DNA from: Mercenaria mercenaria
Taxonomy: Eukaryota > Mollusca > Bivalvia > Venerida > Veneridae
DNA length: 64,000 bases
Assembly: GCF_021730395.1 (NCBI RefSeq)
Contig: NC_069371.1
Coordinates: 51,408,001-51,472,000, forward strand
Direction of reading: 5' to 3'
A program made the position numbers and the translations under genes. The first letter of the stretch is position 1; each line of letters begins with the position of its first letter. Below are positions 22,898-36,200 of this stretch, one piece after another. The notes beneath the pieces were generated by a model. That model searched no databases. It saw only the letters and a list, made by a program, of their open reading frames with translations, and was not told where the DNA came from.

Positions 22898-24848
22898 AAT
22901 AATCTTCATATAGTTATTTAATAACAAGGTTATATGTATTAACAGTATTGTGTGTTACAGGTCTTAAATAATACACACTGAATACATGTACAGATTAACA
23001 CAGCATAAATATGTACTTCCACTAAAATCTGACTGATTCTTTTTAATAATCAATTGAAGCTCTAAATGCGAACTTGTTTTATATATGAGGTATTATACAT
23101 TTGAAGCAAATATCTAAAGATTAAGCATTTTAGTGAAAGATTGCTATTGGATATCTTTAAACAAAAACTAAACTACATTTGAAAAAGTAATCATAACACT
23201 GACAGAGTGTGGTAAAAGAATACGTCAGTATAAGTATCGTAGTACGTCTGTACCTGTTCACGTTTGTCATCATATCAATATAAGTCTTGGTGTACCTAAG
23301 GACATGAATTATTTTGTCGTCAATGAATGATGTCAACTTGAACCATTTAACATTGATAGAACCGCACATGGATGGCAACCTAACATTTAATTGGAGTCAT
23401 GCAAAATATGATTCGAGTATTTTCCCTAGCCCCCAGTACTTTGATTTAAAACGGTAGATATTCTGTTATTTATATATTTTAACCCTTAACCTGCTAAATT
23501 TCTAAAATCAGCTGGCCAGTCATTCAATTGGGGCAGTAACATTTATTATTCAAATAGGTGTTCCAAAAATATTTGCAGACTGAATAAAGAACAGTGCAGA
23601 CCATGGCATCTATTTGTGTATTTTATATGAGCTGTTGTCTTATCTATGTGAAAAGACACATGTTCTACCTCATATATATAACTAGGAGACTCTACGCATG
23701 TATGATAAGGTACGTCGTTCACTGGCGACACTGAAAGAATACAGACGGTAATATTTTATTCTAAATATCATTTTTTTTTTATTTTATTTTAGTAAACGAA
23801 AAGTTACAAACAGAGAAGTGTACACGGTATTTTTAGTGTTTCGGAATTTAACGGATACATAAAAAAGAAATATCTTTAAAATAAGATGGTCGGCAAATAG
23901 TAGTAAGGCAAGAATTTTGAGAGGTTATCAAATCATTTGTGTTATTCTATCATCTATCTAACATTTTGCAAACAGCAAAACTAAACACCACACTTGAACG
24001 TCTTATGTGTGTGTTTTTATTGATTTATTCATGTTATATACAGGCCGTATTTAGCTCTTTCTGTACATTGATATATGCTGGTATTTCTATAGGTTTTTAT
24101 TTCATTTATAATTCTCTACTTATCATATTTTATATTTATCATTTTTGTGAATATTCTTACTAAATGTACTGAGCGAAACGTAGCTTAAAAAATATAAGCA
24201 GCGTCATTAAGGATAAACGTTTTGTCTGACATTTTGGTAGGGTGACTTCGGCCAAGAAAGTCCTATATTTCTAGGGGTAACCAGAACCCAATATTTAACA
24301 AGGCATGTTATATACCGAAGTTTTCGTAAATGTTTAACGGATACATAAAAAAGAAATATCTTTAAAATAAGATGGTCGGCAAATAGTAGTAAGGCAAGAC
24401 TTTTGAGAGGTTATCAAATCATTTGTGTTATTCTATCATCTATCTAACATTTGCAAACAGCAAAACTAAACACCACACTTGAACGACTTATGTGTGTGTT
24501 TTTTATTGGTTTATTCATGTTATATACAGGCCGTATTTAGCTCTTTCTGTACATTGATACATGCTGGTATTTCTATAGGTTTTTATTTCATTTATAATTC
24601 TCTACTCAATTGGCATAAATATTGGCGAGCTGAGAAATCCAAGTCGGCGTAAAAGATGGCCGCCATAAAATGAAAAAGATGCTTTTTGTAAAAACTAAGA
24701 TATTCTTTATAACATTTTGAAGAAAAAAACTGCTGGCATGCATTGTATTGTAGAATTATTGCAACACAACTTTCATACATTAAAAAAAAACAATTGTTAC
24801 ATTTATTTAAAGGTAAGAAAATATGTCAAAAGGTGAAATTACGACAGA
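22898..24848. other. Spacer of the inverted repeat
   Basis: AT-rich sequence with no recognisable gene. Its only structure is a pair of ~273-bp direct repeats (23848-24120 and 24333-24606). Confidence 0.6.
23848..24606 (+). repeat. Pair of ~273-bp direct repeats
   Basis: The blocks 23848-24120 and 24333-24606 start at taacggatacataaaaaaga and end at ttcatttataattctctact. They are nearly identical, differing by a few substitutions and single-base indels, and are separated by 212 bp. The high identity contrasts with the more diverged inverted arms around them, so this is a later local duplication. Confidence 0.9.
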
Positions 24849-27220
24849 CATGTTTTGAAATATGAAATTTAGATATAATATATCTTTAAGAAGATTCGCG
24901 TAATTTGGACGCAAATTAGGCAATAATTATAAACTGTATTTACTGCGTTATTTTATAATCTAGAAATGGTTTGTCATAAATCGAATATCTGATCAGCAGT
25001 TCATGCAACCCATTTGATTACTACTCTCTGTTATATGGCTCTATCTCTAGACTATGATTTACTGTGTTGTGCGCTTTGATTTGCTGTTGAGAGTAAATAA
25101 TTTGTTAAAAATGTATTTTGAATTAATCATTTTTATTTTATGTTTTTCGGTGGTTTATCGAAATATAACGGTGAATTATATCCTGATAAACTCACTGGCC
25201 ACTCAGTGAAAATTATCAAATCTGATACCCGGATTAACGTCAAAAAGTTTACCGAGCGTACTGAAAGCCGGAAACAATATGACGATGACGTCGTTAAAAT
25301 GACGTCATCTTTGCGATGCTTCCTGATAAAATTTCCCGCAAATTTCGACATTTTATTGAAATAAACACAACAAAAGTAGAGTTTTAGACATAAAATAAAC
25401 AGAAAAATTGTTGGTATCGATGTAATATCACGGTAATTTCACTCGTGAACACCAAAAGTTGTTATTTTCACTCGTGGCTGCGCCACTCGTGAAAATATCA
25501 CTTTTGGTGCCCACTCGGTGAAATTATAACGTGATATTACACCGAAACCAACAATTATCCTCTATATAATTAATTTTCTTGTTCACTATGATCACATTTA
25601 CGATTCTAGCATGTTGCATTTTCAGATTTAAAAAAAAGAGAAATTATGCAAAAATTCATTCTTAATTCTCTTGCAATTCTCGCATTTTTCGCGTTGCCGT
25701 AACACAAACACGATATTATAAGCTTACAGGTGTATCGTGTGATAATGCGCGAAATTCCAATTTATTTATGGTGTGATTTTCGCATTTTTGTTGTAATGCC
25801 ATAACATAAAATGCGATGATCGAAATCTAATTTTTTTGTCGAATTTCTTCTTAACTGCATAAAATAATGCGAAAACGCGATGGCACCGATTCCTGACTAG
25901 TCTCTTCAGAAATGTCTATTTATTGTTTCTCTCTAATTTTGAAGACTCGGTCAAACATTGCAATTACATCATTGCTGCAAGCTTTTAATGAGTTTATGAA
26001 GTGCTGAAAATCTCTACAAGGAAGGGTAAAATAAAGAATATTCATGTATTAATGTCGCTCAGATCTAGTTCAAAAGTTATGTTATCTTCAGACCCTTCTT
26101 AAACTTAAGTCTGAAATAAATATAGCGACAGTCCTTTGCTGAAGTACATTTGGAATAATATTACGGGCTTTGGGGTAATATTGCAGCTTTTAGATGGTAT
26201 AACGGCTTTGTGACCGAAAATAACCCAGACTTACTGAGCGTCAATAGTGTGGAGAACATTCAATTTTACTATTAATAATAATAGACTTCCGCTTAAGCCG
26301 GTGCTAGGAGCGTGAGGGGTGTTGCAATTTCTATTTTATTACCTATCATGAACAGACTCAATCAAACCGAGTCTGCTATTATTTTGCTTGGTCGGGTCGT
26401 ATACATCAAAAGGATCTTCTCACAGATTTTCTTTATTGTGTTGTTCTGCACCGATTCTTCAAGAAAATGTAAGAATCAAATGGATCTTTTATTTCATTTA
26501 TGCTCTGTGTAACTATATGGCGTAGGCCCTGCGACGTTTGAAAAAAAAATCAGCTAGTGCAATTAGCAGCTGTTGGTCTTGTCATAGAGACAATTTCAAT
26601 TTCTTTATTTCTCCAGTTTGTGCAAGCATTTTTTTTTAAATAATGAGTTTATGTTTTACATAGCATTTAATTATTATGTTGGAAAAGTTTTTGCAATTTA
26701 CTGTTATTTGTGTGATCTTGCTATGTAAGGTAAATACTTGTCAATAAAAGCTTCAAGTATAACCATACTATGATCACAGCTGAACAAGGAGCAATCAGTT
26801 TAAAAAAATACCATCTGAGTGTAAAAGTTAACTACAAATTCTCCTACAGTAATTTGACTACTTATCAGTAGCATTCAATACAAACCGTCAGATAACAATT
26901 ATTTCTTCTTAACATGTTAAGGATATACTGACTCGGGGATCCTTAACATTTTGGAGGTGGTATCAAATTGTATGGACCACGGGTTACGTATGAAATGGTT
27001 GTCCTGTTGAAATGCTAAGATTTGTTCTTAAGAAATGAATGAAATGAGCTATTTACGGACATCCTTCATTAAGTCGGATCAAAATGATTCAGAATGTAAG
27101 TGTCGGTCATTCTCGGGTGATGATATTAATTTCCCTGACGAATTATTGACAGAAACATGCTAATTTAAATATTTAAACACTTTAATATAAAATGAATATC
27201 TGAACAGCAAACTACACGCG
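24849..27220 (-). repeat. Right arm of the large inverted repeat
   Basis: Reverse complement of the left arm (20295-22897). It lacks element E3 but has about 580 bp of its own at about 25142-25722. Homology stops near 27220 (aactacacgc), about 45 bp before the first exon of the Ly6/uPAR-like gene, so upstream regulatory sequence of that gene must lie largely inside this arm. Confidence 0.85.
25142..25722. mobile_element. Insert in right arm with hairpin element
   Basis: This block has no counterpart in the left arm. At 25405-25560 it contains a long imperfect hairpin: gttggtatcg-tgtaatatcacg, tttcactcgtg, aacaccaaaagt, then the loop ggctgcgcc and the inverse order, ending with ccaacaat. A decayed relative lies at 28205-28285. 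Confidence 0.65.
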
Positions 27221-27266
27221 TGAACACTACTGAGTGCAAAATATCTTTCTTTTCTCTTTCATTTAG
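27221..27266 (+). promoter_or_regulatory. Region just upstream of the first Ly6 exon
   Basis: It ends tttctctttcatttag, a good 3' splice acceptor, immediately before GAATCGCCGACATGT and the donor gtaagt. So the start-codon exon may be a 15-nt micro-exon (27267-27281) with a further 5' UTR exon upstream in the inverted-repeat arm. Alternatively transcription starts close by. No TATA box is evident. Confidence 0.4.
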
Positions 27267-27277
27267 GAATCGCCGAC

Positions 27278-30200
27278 ATGTGTAAGTAAAACAATATTTA
27301 AATTTTACATACTTAAAAGGATACTTCAGAGGGCATTTGGATTGTATATGATATCTGTTTTCAAGACTGTTTTTCGTTCGGTTGTCCGCTGAAAATTGTG
27401 TAGGAGAATGTGGGTTTGTTTCTGGCCGCTCCCACTCAACTCCTCCAACTTTGACATCTTTCCTATGCCAATGTTAAAAGCATAATTCATGTTTTTTTCC
27501 GACTTAAACAATTACTCCATTGAAATTAGTTTCACTTATTATGCCTTTGCTCAATAAAAAAAGCCCATATCTGGATGCATTGGTTATATGTACGTATATG
27601 AATGGCAAAACAAACTTCGGATTTGCACATTCGATGTCTGCAGCTGTACCTAATAAAAAGCCACCAATTTAATCCTATTCCGGAATCAGATGTGCACCGA
27701 ACATTGATCTCTTCAATAACAATATGACTATATGGAACACCAACCAAACACAAACGTAAGGTAAGCTTTCTTTGTTTGGGGGAAATTCTAATTGAACCAC
27801 ATGCACAGACGCTTTTCGGCTTGATATTTTCATTTTATAATTTTCGTAGAATACTTAAATATAAAGATGCATTATATTTGTAACTCTCACATTTCATACA
27901 CTACAGTAACTAAGGAAGTACACCTCGACGCAGAGAGTATGAGTGAACACTGATCGGAAATTCTTCCCAAAATGTGAATCAATAGAAAAACATAAAAATA
28001 AAACCCACGAAAAAAGAAAACAAAAGAAAAAAATCCCCAATACAGATATGCACCCCGCCGTATAAAATATAAAATGAAACTATTAATACGTCATATTTTT
28101 ACTTGTGACGTGACGTCATGAGTGTGAAGTTGCGCACTTAAAACTGGTATAATTTTAATTTAGTAAAAACATTGAAATGAAATGAAATAAAAGAAAGTTT
28201 GTTTCTATCCTTCACCCGTAAACACCAGGTTTCATATTTTCACTCTTGGATGCGCCAAACGAGAAAATATTACATCAAACATTTAATGAGTTAAAGATAT
28301 TTCGAATTTTGATCTTAGACCGAATCAAACAATTAACATTTAATTATGTCCTTTTTTCATTTTAGATAAACTCACAGTCTTCATTTTATCAGTATGTGCG
28401 CTCTCAGGTATGTATTTAACACAGATGTAATGTGACAGAACAGAATTTTTATTCCATGCTTCTTACATTTTCTTTTCAAGCACATTTTATATTCCCAGTT
28501 GCGGCTGTCAAACACTAATAAAGTATTCTAATAAACCAGTACCTATTACATTATTTTTTCCCAATAAATTGTGTCCTAAATGTCTGACCTTATTAAATTA
28601 AAATAAATCATTGTGAATGTGTCTTTTACTATGATTTAAGGCCACCAGTACGGTTGAATTTTGCAAAAACAGCCTAAAAACTCTTACAACGAAAGTTTAT
28701 GTATACGTCTACATATGTACACTTAACTGTAATGCTTACTTGCGATCATATCTTTACAATTTATGCAGTTTTTCCTTCTGCCTGAATTGTAGAAAATACA
28801 AACTGGTATGACATACAGTTGTTCTGATTTATTTCCACAAGTTTTTAAGCTAGATGCGATGTAATATTTCTTATTGTTGAACTAATGCTGTTGTTGACTT
28901 TCTTAAAACAGCTGTAACATCCAGCAGCGGCACTACATCCTCTAATTTGATAAGATGTCGGCTATGTAATAGAGCTAGCACACTTTCAGACTGTAACAAA
29001 CTTGTCACATGTGATAGTACTTTGGAGGTAAGTGTTGCGCATCCATAGATTTTTAAAGAATTCGTTCATATCTCTTTTTCTCCTCCAGTCTTGTCCATCT
29101 ACGTTTTCTTTTTTCGTTTCATTATCCCTAATTTCCTGCCTTTATTATCGTTTTCGTTTGATTACTTTCTGTTATGTCTTCTTCTGATCTATTGCCGTCT
29201 TCTCATGAACCATATTTTTCAGTCTGTCTTCTGGTCCTTCTTCTTCTTCTGCTCTATTTTCTTCTGACTGTTACACATTTTTAACATTACTAGAACTGTT
29301 GCGTGTGTTCATTTTCATTTCGATTTTTGTATGTATTTATATTCATAAGGGATGTTGTATGTTTATCTTTTAAGGCGTAAAAAATTTGTTGGTTTCCGGT
29401 ATCCCGACCTACCCTAAATTTTTGGCCCGACCCTACATGTTTTTATGGCCTTGAAGAATAATGTTGTCAGCTTTTTATCAAAAAGTTGCAAAAATACAAG
29501 TTTTATGCTTTTAACATGATCAGTGAAGTTAGAAATGAACTTACTGATGCTCTGAAGGCATAATCTCCTTATTTGTATTCATGTTTTACCTTTCATTAGG
29601 ACTGTAGCATGTGTTTATTTTTCATTAGGACTGTAACATGTGTCAATCTTTCATTATCTTTTAGCACTGTAACATGTGTTTATTTTTCATTAGCACAGAA
29701 ACATGTGTTTATTTTCTTTAGGACTGTAACATGTGATTTTTTTTCATTAAGATGGTACATGTGTTTTATCTTTATTATGACTATAACATGTGTTTATCTT
29801 TCATTAGGACTGTAACATGTGAATTTTTTATTGGGGCTGTAACATGTGTTTAACTTCATTAGGACAGTAACACATGTATATTTTTCATTAGGACCGTAAC
29901 ATGTGTTTATTTTTCATTAGGACTGAACATGTTATTACCTTTCATTAGGACCATAACATATGCTTATCTTTTATTAGGACTGTAACATATGTTTTGTTTT
30001 TCATTATTACGGTAACATGTGTTTATCTTTCATTAGGACTGTATCATGTGTTTGTTTCTCATTAGGACTGTAACATGTGTTTGTTTTTATTAGTACTGTT
30101 ACATGGACGAGCTGTATACTGATCAGCTTACTGTAGTATACGAAGGTGGCTGCAGGTCGAAAGACGTAAGTTTTCTTTTCCATTTGTTTTTAAATATAAT

Positions 30201-33200
30201 TAAAAGTTAAGTTCTCTAAGAACTAGTCGGGAAAATTAATGTACTTTTGCCCAGATCGTATACATCTTACATGTTTATACACTCGAACGAGAAGTAATAA
30301 ATATGGTTCTGTGGTCTCGGCCCTATGAATAAAAACCCCTCAAAATCTCAGTAGATCTTCAGATATTGAGCTGGACAATAGCTATTTCATTGGAATTTTT
30401 GTGTTGGTTTTATTTATTGTCAAATACTTTAAATGTAAAATTCTGTGAAATTATCATAAAATTGAACACGTATCTCAGCCAAACTGTACTCCGCCAATGT
30501 AAACTGGCGCATGAGTTGTACGACTAAGTAACACATTGGATTCCTTATAATTTGCCTACAACTATTACCGTCTAGGTATGTTCCCAGTCAGGAAGAAAGA
30601 GGAGAGCCGATCAAGTAACTTGCTCAAGGTATTCCTCATTATATATCATATCCATCTTTTCACGGTATCTAGAATAGGCAAATAGCGTGTCGATTCGTCA
30701 TTATGACAAGATTAGATTCAACAGCACTTGGTTCAAAGTGTCCTTCAGTGTGGTGAAAACTTATTCACAAATTTCTGTGCGTAGTTTTTCAAAATAACGG
30801 CAAACTTTTCCAGACACCATTTGCAGTAATCTTATGACAATAAAGCGAGCTGAAGATGCCGAGTAATATTGATATGTTTCTTTAAAGACGTCACTCCAAG
30901 TTTCAGCCACGAGTAAAGGCGCAATTCGTTAAAGTATTTTGCGATAGAAAACTAAAGTTATAAAACCAATAAGAGCAAGAAAAAAAGGTAGCTTAACAAA
31001 ATATTATTTTCAGATGTTGTGATTTTGAAGAGGACTGTAACAAACGTCTTTGTGGCATAAAAGATGGTAAGAAATTTATCCTAAGCACTTGGAACGGGTT
31101 TTTAATTTTAATACGTGAAATGATTCATTAACATAACTTAAAGCAATCGACGTGTTTTAGAACTTGGTCAAATGCACTTCACTTTCAAAATCGAGGGACG
31201 AATGCAACAAATTCTAAATGTTTCCTTATTTATATGCACTTAAACCTCTTTCGTATTTATCACTTGATATATAAGTTAATTTTATGACTCCGAACCGTCT
31301 AGTGGAAAATCGCCCGCTTCGCTTCGAGTGAGGGAGGCCGTGTGTTCGATCCCTGGCTGCGTCATATCAAAGACGTGAAAAATATACAGTTTAGTAGCTT
31401 TCTCGCTTGGCGCTCAGCATTCAGAGGATAGTGCTAGGACGGGTCAGCCCGATGTCAGTATACTGTGACTGGGTGGGGTATCAAGTCACGTGTCTACGGC
31501 GTGATATTCCAGTGAGGCAGCACTATGAAGTTGGGTATTGTGTGTACTGCTACATGTATACACCGTCGTTTATATGGCTGAAAAAGTGTTGAAAAAGACA
31601 TTAAACCGGAACACATTCGCACACGCACACATATACACACATGCACGCGCGCGTACGTACGCACACACATGCACACACAAAATATGCCTATGTCGGCTGT
31701 TCTTCGATAAATAAATATTCATTGGATATACCGGTACGAGGAATTGAAACTAGTATAGGACTGACACATTTGTTGTTTTAAAGTAGCTATACTTTAAATC
31801 TTTCAAATCAATTTAGAAAGGAAAACTCCAAAAAAACTATAACCGATTCATTTTTTTTTAAATTTAACGTCGCACCGACACGTGATAGGTCATATGGCGA
31901 CTTTATAACCGATTCAATCAATTTTCTATTTCACATTGAACGGTGCCTTCTTTTCAGATACTGTAAACTCGTCTCAATGTTATTCTTGCGATCACAGAAA
32001 TTCCGAGCAATCTGAAGTAAAGGACCCAAGGAAATGTGTCACATTAGACACGTGCCAGCCCAACGAGGTATAGTTTTAGTGTTGTTAGACATACCCATTA
32101 CAGTATTAAATAGTTTGCTTTGTTTCTTTAATTCTGTTCTCATTAACACCAGTGTTGAAGAAAGTCTTGGAAACTGTTTACTTTGCAATTTACTTTCAAT
32201 ATAAAAGTATATATCATTTTCCTATTGTTTATTTTGTTTGTATATCAAAAGAAAAAACCTTTTGTTTCAAATGGAAACATTTTTAATTCTGTTTTCGTTC
32301 GTTCATAAATGTGTTATGCTGTACCTACAGATGTGTTATGCCAACCAGGCCGACATTGGCGGCAAAGCCTCCTTCTTTTACGGTTGTATGAGCAAACTGG
32401 TAAGTTTTTAATTCTATAGTTCAATCTTAAGAGCAGGGAGTTGTAAGCGCCAGTAAGTAGGTATGCTCTGCCAACTTGAGGATCGTGTAACTTTTAGCCT
32501 GATAAACGGGTCCATCATTCAGTTTTGGCAATACCATTTTTCATTTGAAGGGATGTTCATAGAAAATTTACTGACCAAATAGCGGACAGTGCCGACCACG
32601 ATCTTGGTCCGCATAGGTCGCAAAGGCAGAATCACATGCCGCCAGCAGGTTAAAGGTTAAAGTATCCCATAGATTTGTGTTCGGCTAAATTTCAATACGT
32701 ACACAATAAGCAGTACAACGTGTATTGGAAAGACTACCTTAGGGAAGACAACTGGTCTCTTAACACAGCGTAATTTATTCTTTATTACAACACGACCAGC
32801 AAATGACCTACATACATGTAGAGCAAAATCTATCTCGGGTTATTCTGCAATAACCCACGCGCGTTCAAAGACATCATCTGATCTAGGTTCGTAGCACGGT
32901 CGTAAAAAGTAGTTACCATTTTTTTCTGTTGATACTAGTATGTCGTGTTAGAATCAAAATAACAAGATCCCAAGTGTGATTTATCGTAGAATAACCCAAG
33001 TTTTTCGTTCTTATGTGAAACAATATATCACTCAGGCCAACGGCCTTCATGATATATTCTTACGCATAAGAACTCATACACGGGTTTTTCGTTATTCTAC
33101 GATAAACCACACTTGGGAACTTATTATTTCTTAAATCAGAAAAATTTGTCTCTGAATGCAAATGGTCTATCAATAGATAACGTAATTTGTTCTTTAATAA

Positions 33201-36200
33201 ACAAAAAGTAACTGAAAAAGCGGTTTCTTAATGTAAGAGATATGTCAATAGACGTGCTCTCTACGTAGGATGAAAAAAATATCCTAGTACATATTTACGT
33301 CTTAGCTTTACTAACTGGCTATGTATGGTTTTCAGTATATAGTTTTTCTCATTATTTAATTGTTTTTAAGACTTAGTATAAGATAAAGAAAGAACTGAAT
33401 TAGTAAATTCAGGCCTTTGAGTGTATCAGATTAAAAAGTTACACTCTTCTCTACCATCTTCATATGGAAAACATGTTAAACTTTACAAAAATGTAAAAAA
33501 AATCGTTTAGAATACTATATATGTGTCCATAGGAAACAGGTGCCCTCTCACCAACCCCCACACTCCTGTCACTGTACATGGTTTTATGACTCTATGTGAA
33601 ACATTTTAAAGACATACGGAATACAAAATTTTTAGCCCTTTATGTGTATTTTCACAAAGTCAAGCCATAACACTGATCTCGTTGTTTAAAATTTAAATCA
33701 GAACACCAGGTGCGCAATTTCACATGCTATATAACAAACTCCTAAAATTGTATGACTCTAAGTCAAATACTGTTTGAGAAACACGAACTTTTATGCCTTT
33801 TTATGCATATTTGGTCTAAAGCAAGGGCTATTACTCTGGTCTGATCGAGTGATATCTCTGACTAAACCCTAGATGCACAGCTTTACGTGCTGTGTAATAT
33901 TATTGATATAATCCTAGTACAAATACTTTTTTAGATTCATGCGACACAAACATTTTTGTGACTATGTCAAGGCAATAAATCTGGCCTAGCTATGCGAGAT
34001 CTAAATGAAAACTTCAGGCACACAACTTTCCATGCAAAATAACAGTCCTCTGAGGTTTGATGACTCTTGGCTTGGTCAAGTAGTTTTTAAGAAAAGCACG
34101 GCACAAATTGGGGTTAGGGGGAGGGGTGATGCACAAAAATAAGATATTTATTTGATTATACAAAAGTCATTGTCCAAAAAGTATGGCTTACCTACTTTAA
34201 TCGCCTTTACTGTTTTAACCAATACAAAGTAGGGAAAACTTCCCGATCGGAAAACAATCTTTAAGATTTTCCCTTCTACCCGAACAGGAAACTTGATACT
34301 AAATATAGTAATTTGATAAATACCATTTTTTTTCTTTGATTTTGCTTTGTCAGAAGGCCCGGTGCGTAAGAATATACATGGTATAATTGAATAAAACAGA
34401 CCCTTGTGAGCCTGAGATTCTTTTCTACATTTCTACCGTTCAAATTTGTACATGTATGCATGTCCTAACACTTATTTATTCATTTATATAATTTCTAGAT
34501 TTCAAAGTTTCCTGAATTTGAAATCTGACTTCCCAGTCGGGAAAATGAGATATATAATTATGTCTCCCCCAGGAGACATATTGTTTTTGCCCTGTCCGTC
34601 CGTCCGTTCGTCCGTCCTTCCCTCCGTCCGTCCGTCCGTCCGTATGTCACACTTCATTTCTGAGCAATAACTGGAGCACCATTTGACCTAGAACCTTCAA
34701 AACTTTATAGAATTGTAGTGCTGCTGGAGTAGACGACCCCTATTGTTTTTGGGGTCACTCTGTCAGAGGTCAAGGTCACAGGGGCCTGAACATTGAAAAC
34801 AATTTCCGATCAATAACTAGAGAACCACTTGACCAAGAATGTTGAAACTTCATACGTTGATTGGTCATGAAGAGTAGATGACCCCTATTGATTTTGGAGT
34901 CACTCCGTCAAAGGTCAAGGTCACAGGGGCCTGAACATTGAAAACCATTTCCGATCAATAACTAGAGAACCACTTGACCCAGAATATTGAAACTTCATAG
35001 GATGATTGGTTATAAAGAGTAGATGATCTCTATTGATTTTGGAGTCACTCCATCAAAGGTCAAGGTCACAGGGGCCTGAACATTGAAAATCATTTCCGAT
35101 CAATAACTTGAGAACCACTTGACCCAGAATGTTGAAACTTCATAGGATGATTGGTCATGAAGAGTAGATGACCCCTATTGATTTTGGGGTCACTCCATCA
35201 AAGGTCAAGGTCACAGGGCCTGAACATGGAAAACCATTTCCGATCAATAACTAGAGAATCACTTGACACAGAATGTTGAAACTTCATAGGATGATTGTAC
35301 ATGCAAAGTAGATGATCCCTATCGATTTTGTGGTCACTCCATTAAAGGTCAAGGTCACAGGGGCCTGAACATTGAAAACCATTTCCGGTCATTAACTTGA
35401 GAACCACTTGACCCAGAATGATGAAACTTCATAGGATGATTGGTCATGCAGAATAGATGACCCCTAACGATTTTGGGGTCACTCTGTTAAAGGTCAAGGC
35501 CACAGGGGCCTGAATATGGAAAACCATTTCCAATCAATAACTTGAGAACCTCTCGAACCAGAATGTTGAAACTTCATAGGATGATTGTTCATGCAGAGTA
35601 AATGATTCCTATTGTTTTTGGGGTCACTCCGTTAAAGGTCAAGGTCACAGGGGCCTGAACATTGATAACCAGTTTCGATCAATAATTTGAGAACCACTTG
35701 ACCCAGAATGTTGAAACTTCATAGGATGATTGAACATGCAGAGTAGATGATCCCTATTGATTTTTGGGTCAGTCAATTAAAGGTCAAGGTCACAGTGGCC
35801 TGTTCATGTAAAATCATTTTTTGGAAACAACTTGAGAACCACTTGACCTACAATGTTGAAACTTAATAGGATGATTGGACATGCAGAGTAGATGACCCCT
35901 ATTTATTTTGAGGTCACTTGATCAAAGGTCAAGGTCACAGGAGCCTGAACAGTGACTTGAGAACCACTATGCCAAGAGTGTTGAAACTTCGCGGGATGAC
36001 TGGACATGCCAAGTAGATGATCCCTATTGCAGCCAACCATCAGTGTCTCTTTGACTTTCGCTCCTGACCCCTATTGACTTCTTTCCTATAGGACTTTGCA
36101 TTGGGGGAGACATGCGCTTTTTTACAAAAGCATTTTCTAGTTTACATTAAATTGCTAATAAATTTATGGGAAATTTACTGAAATGTTCTAATACTATATA

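Noticed and set aside
25270-25300. TGACGTCA sites as a CRE promoter
   Set aside because: They lie in an insert private to the right arm, 2 kb from the nearest exon, with no other promoter evidence.
29590-30093. CRISPR-like regularly spaced array
   Set aside because: The units are continuous imperfect tandem repeats without unique spacers, in a eukaryotic intron.
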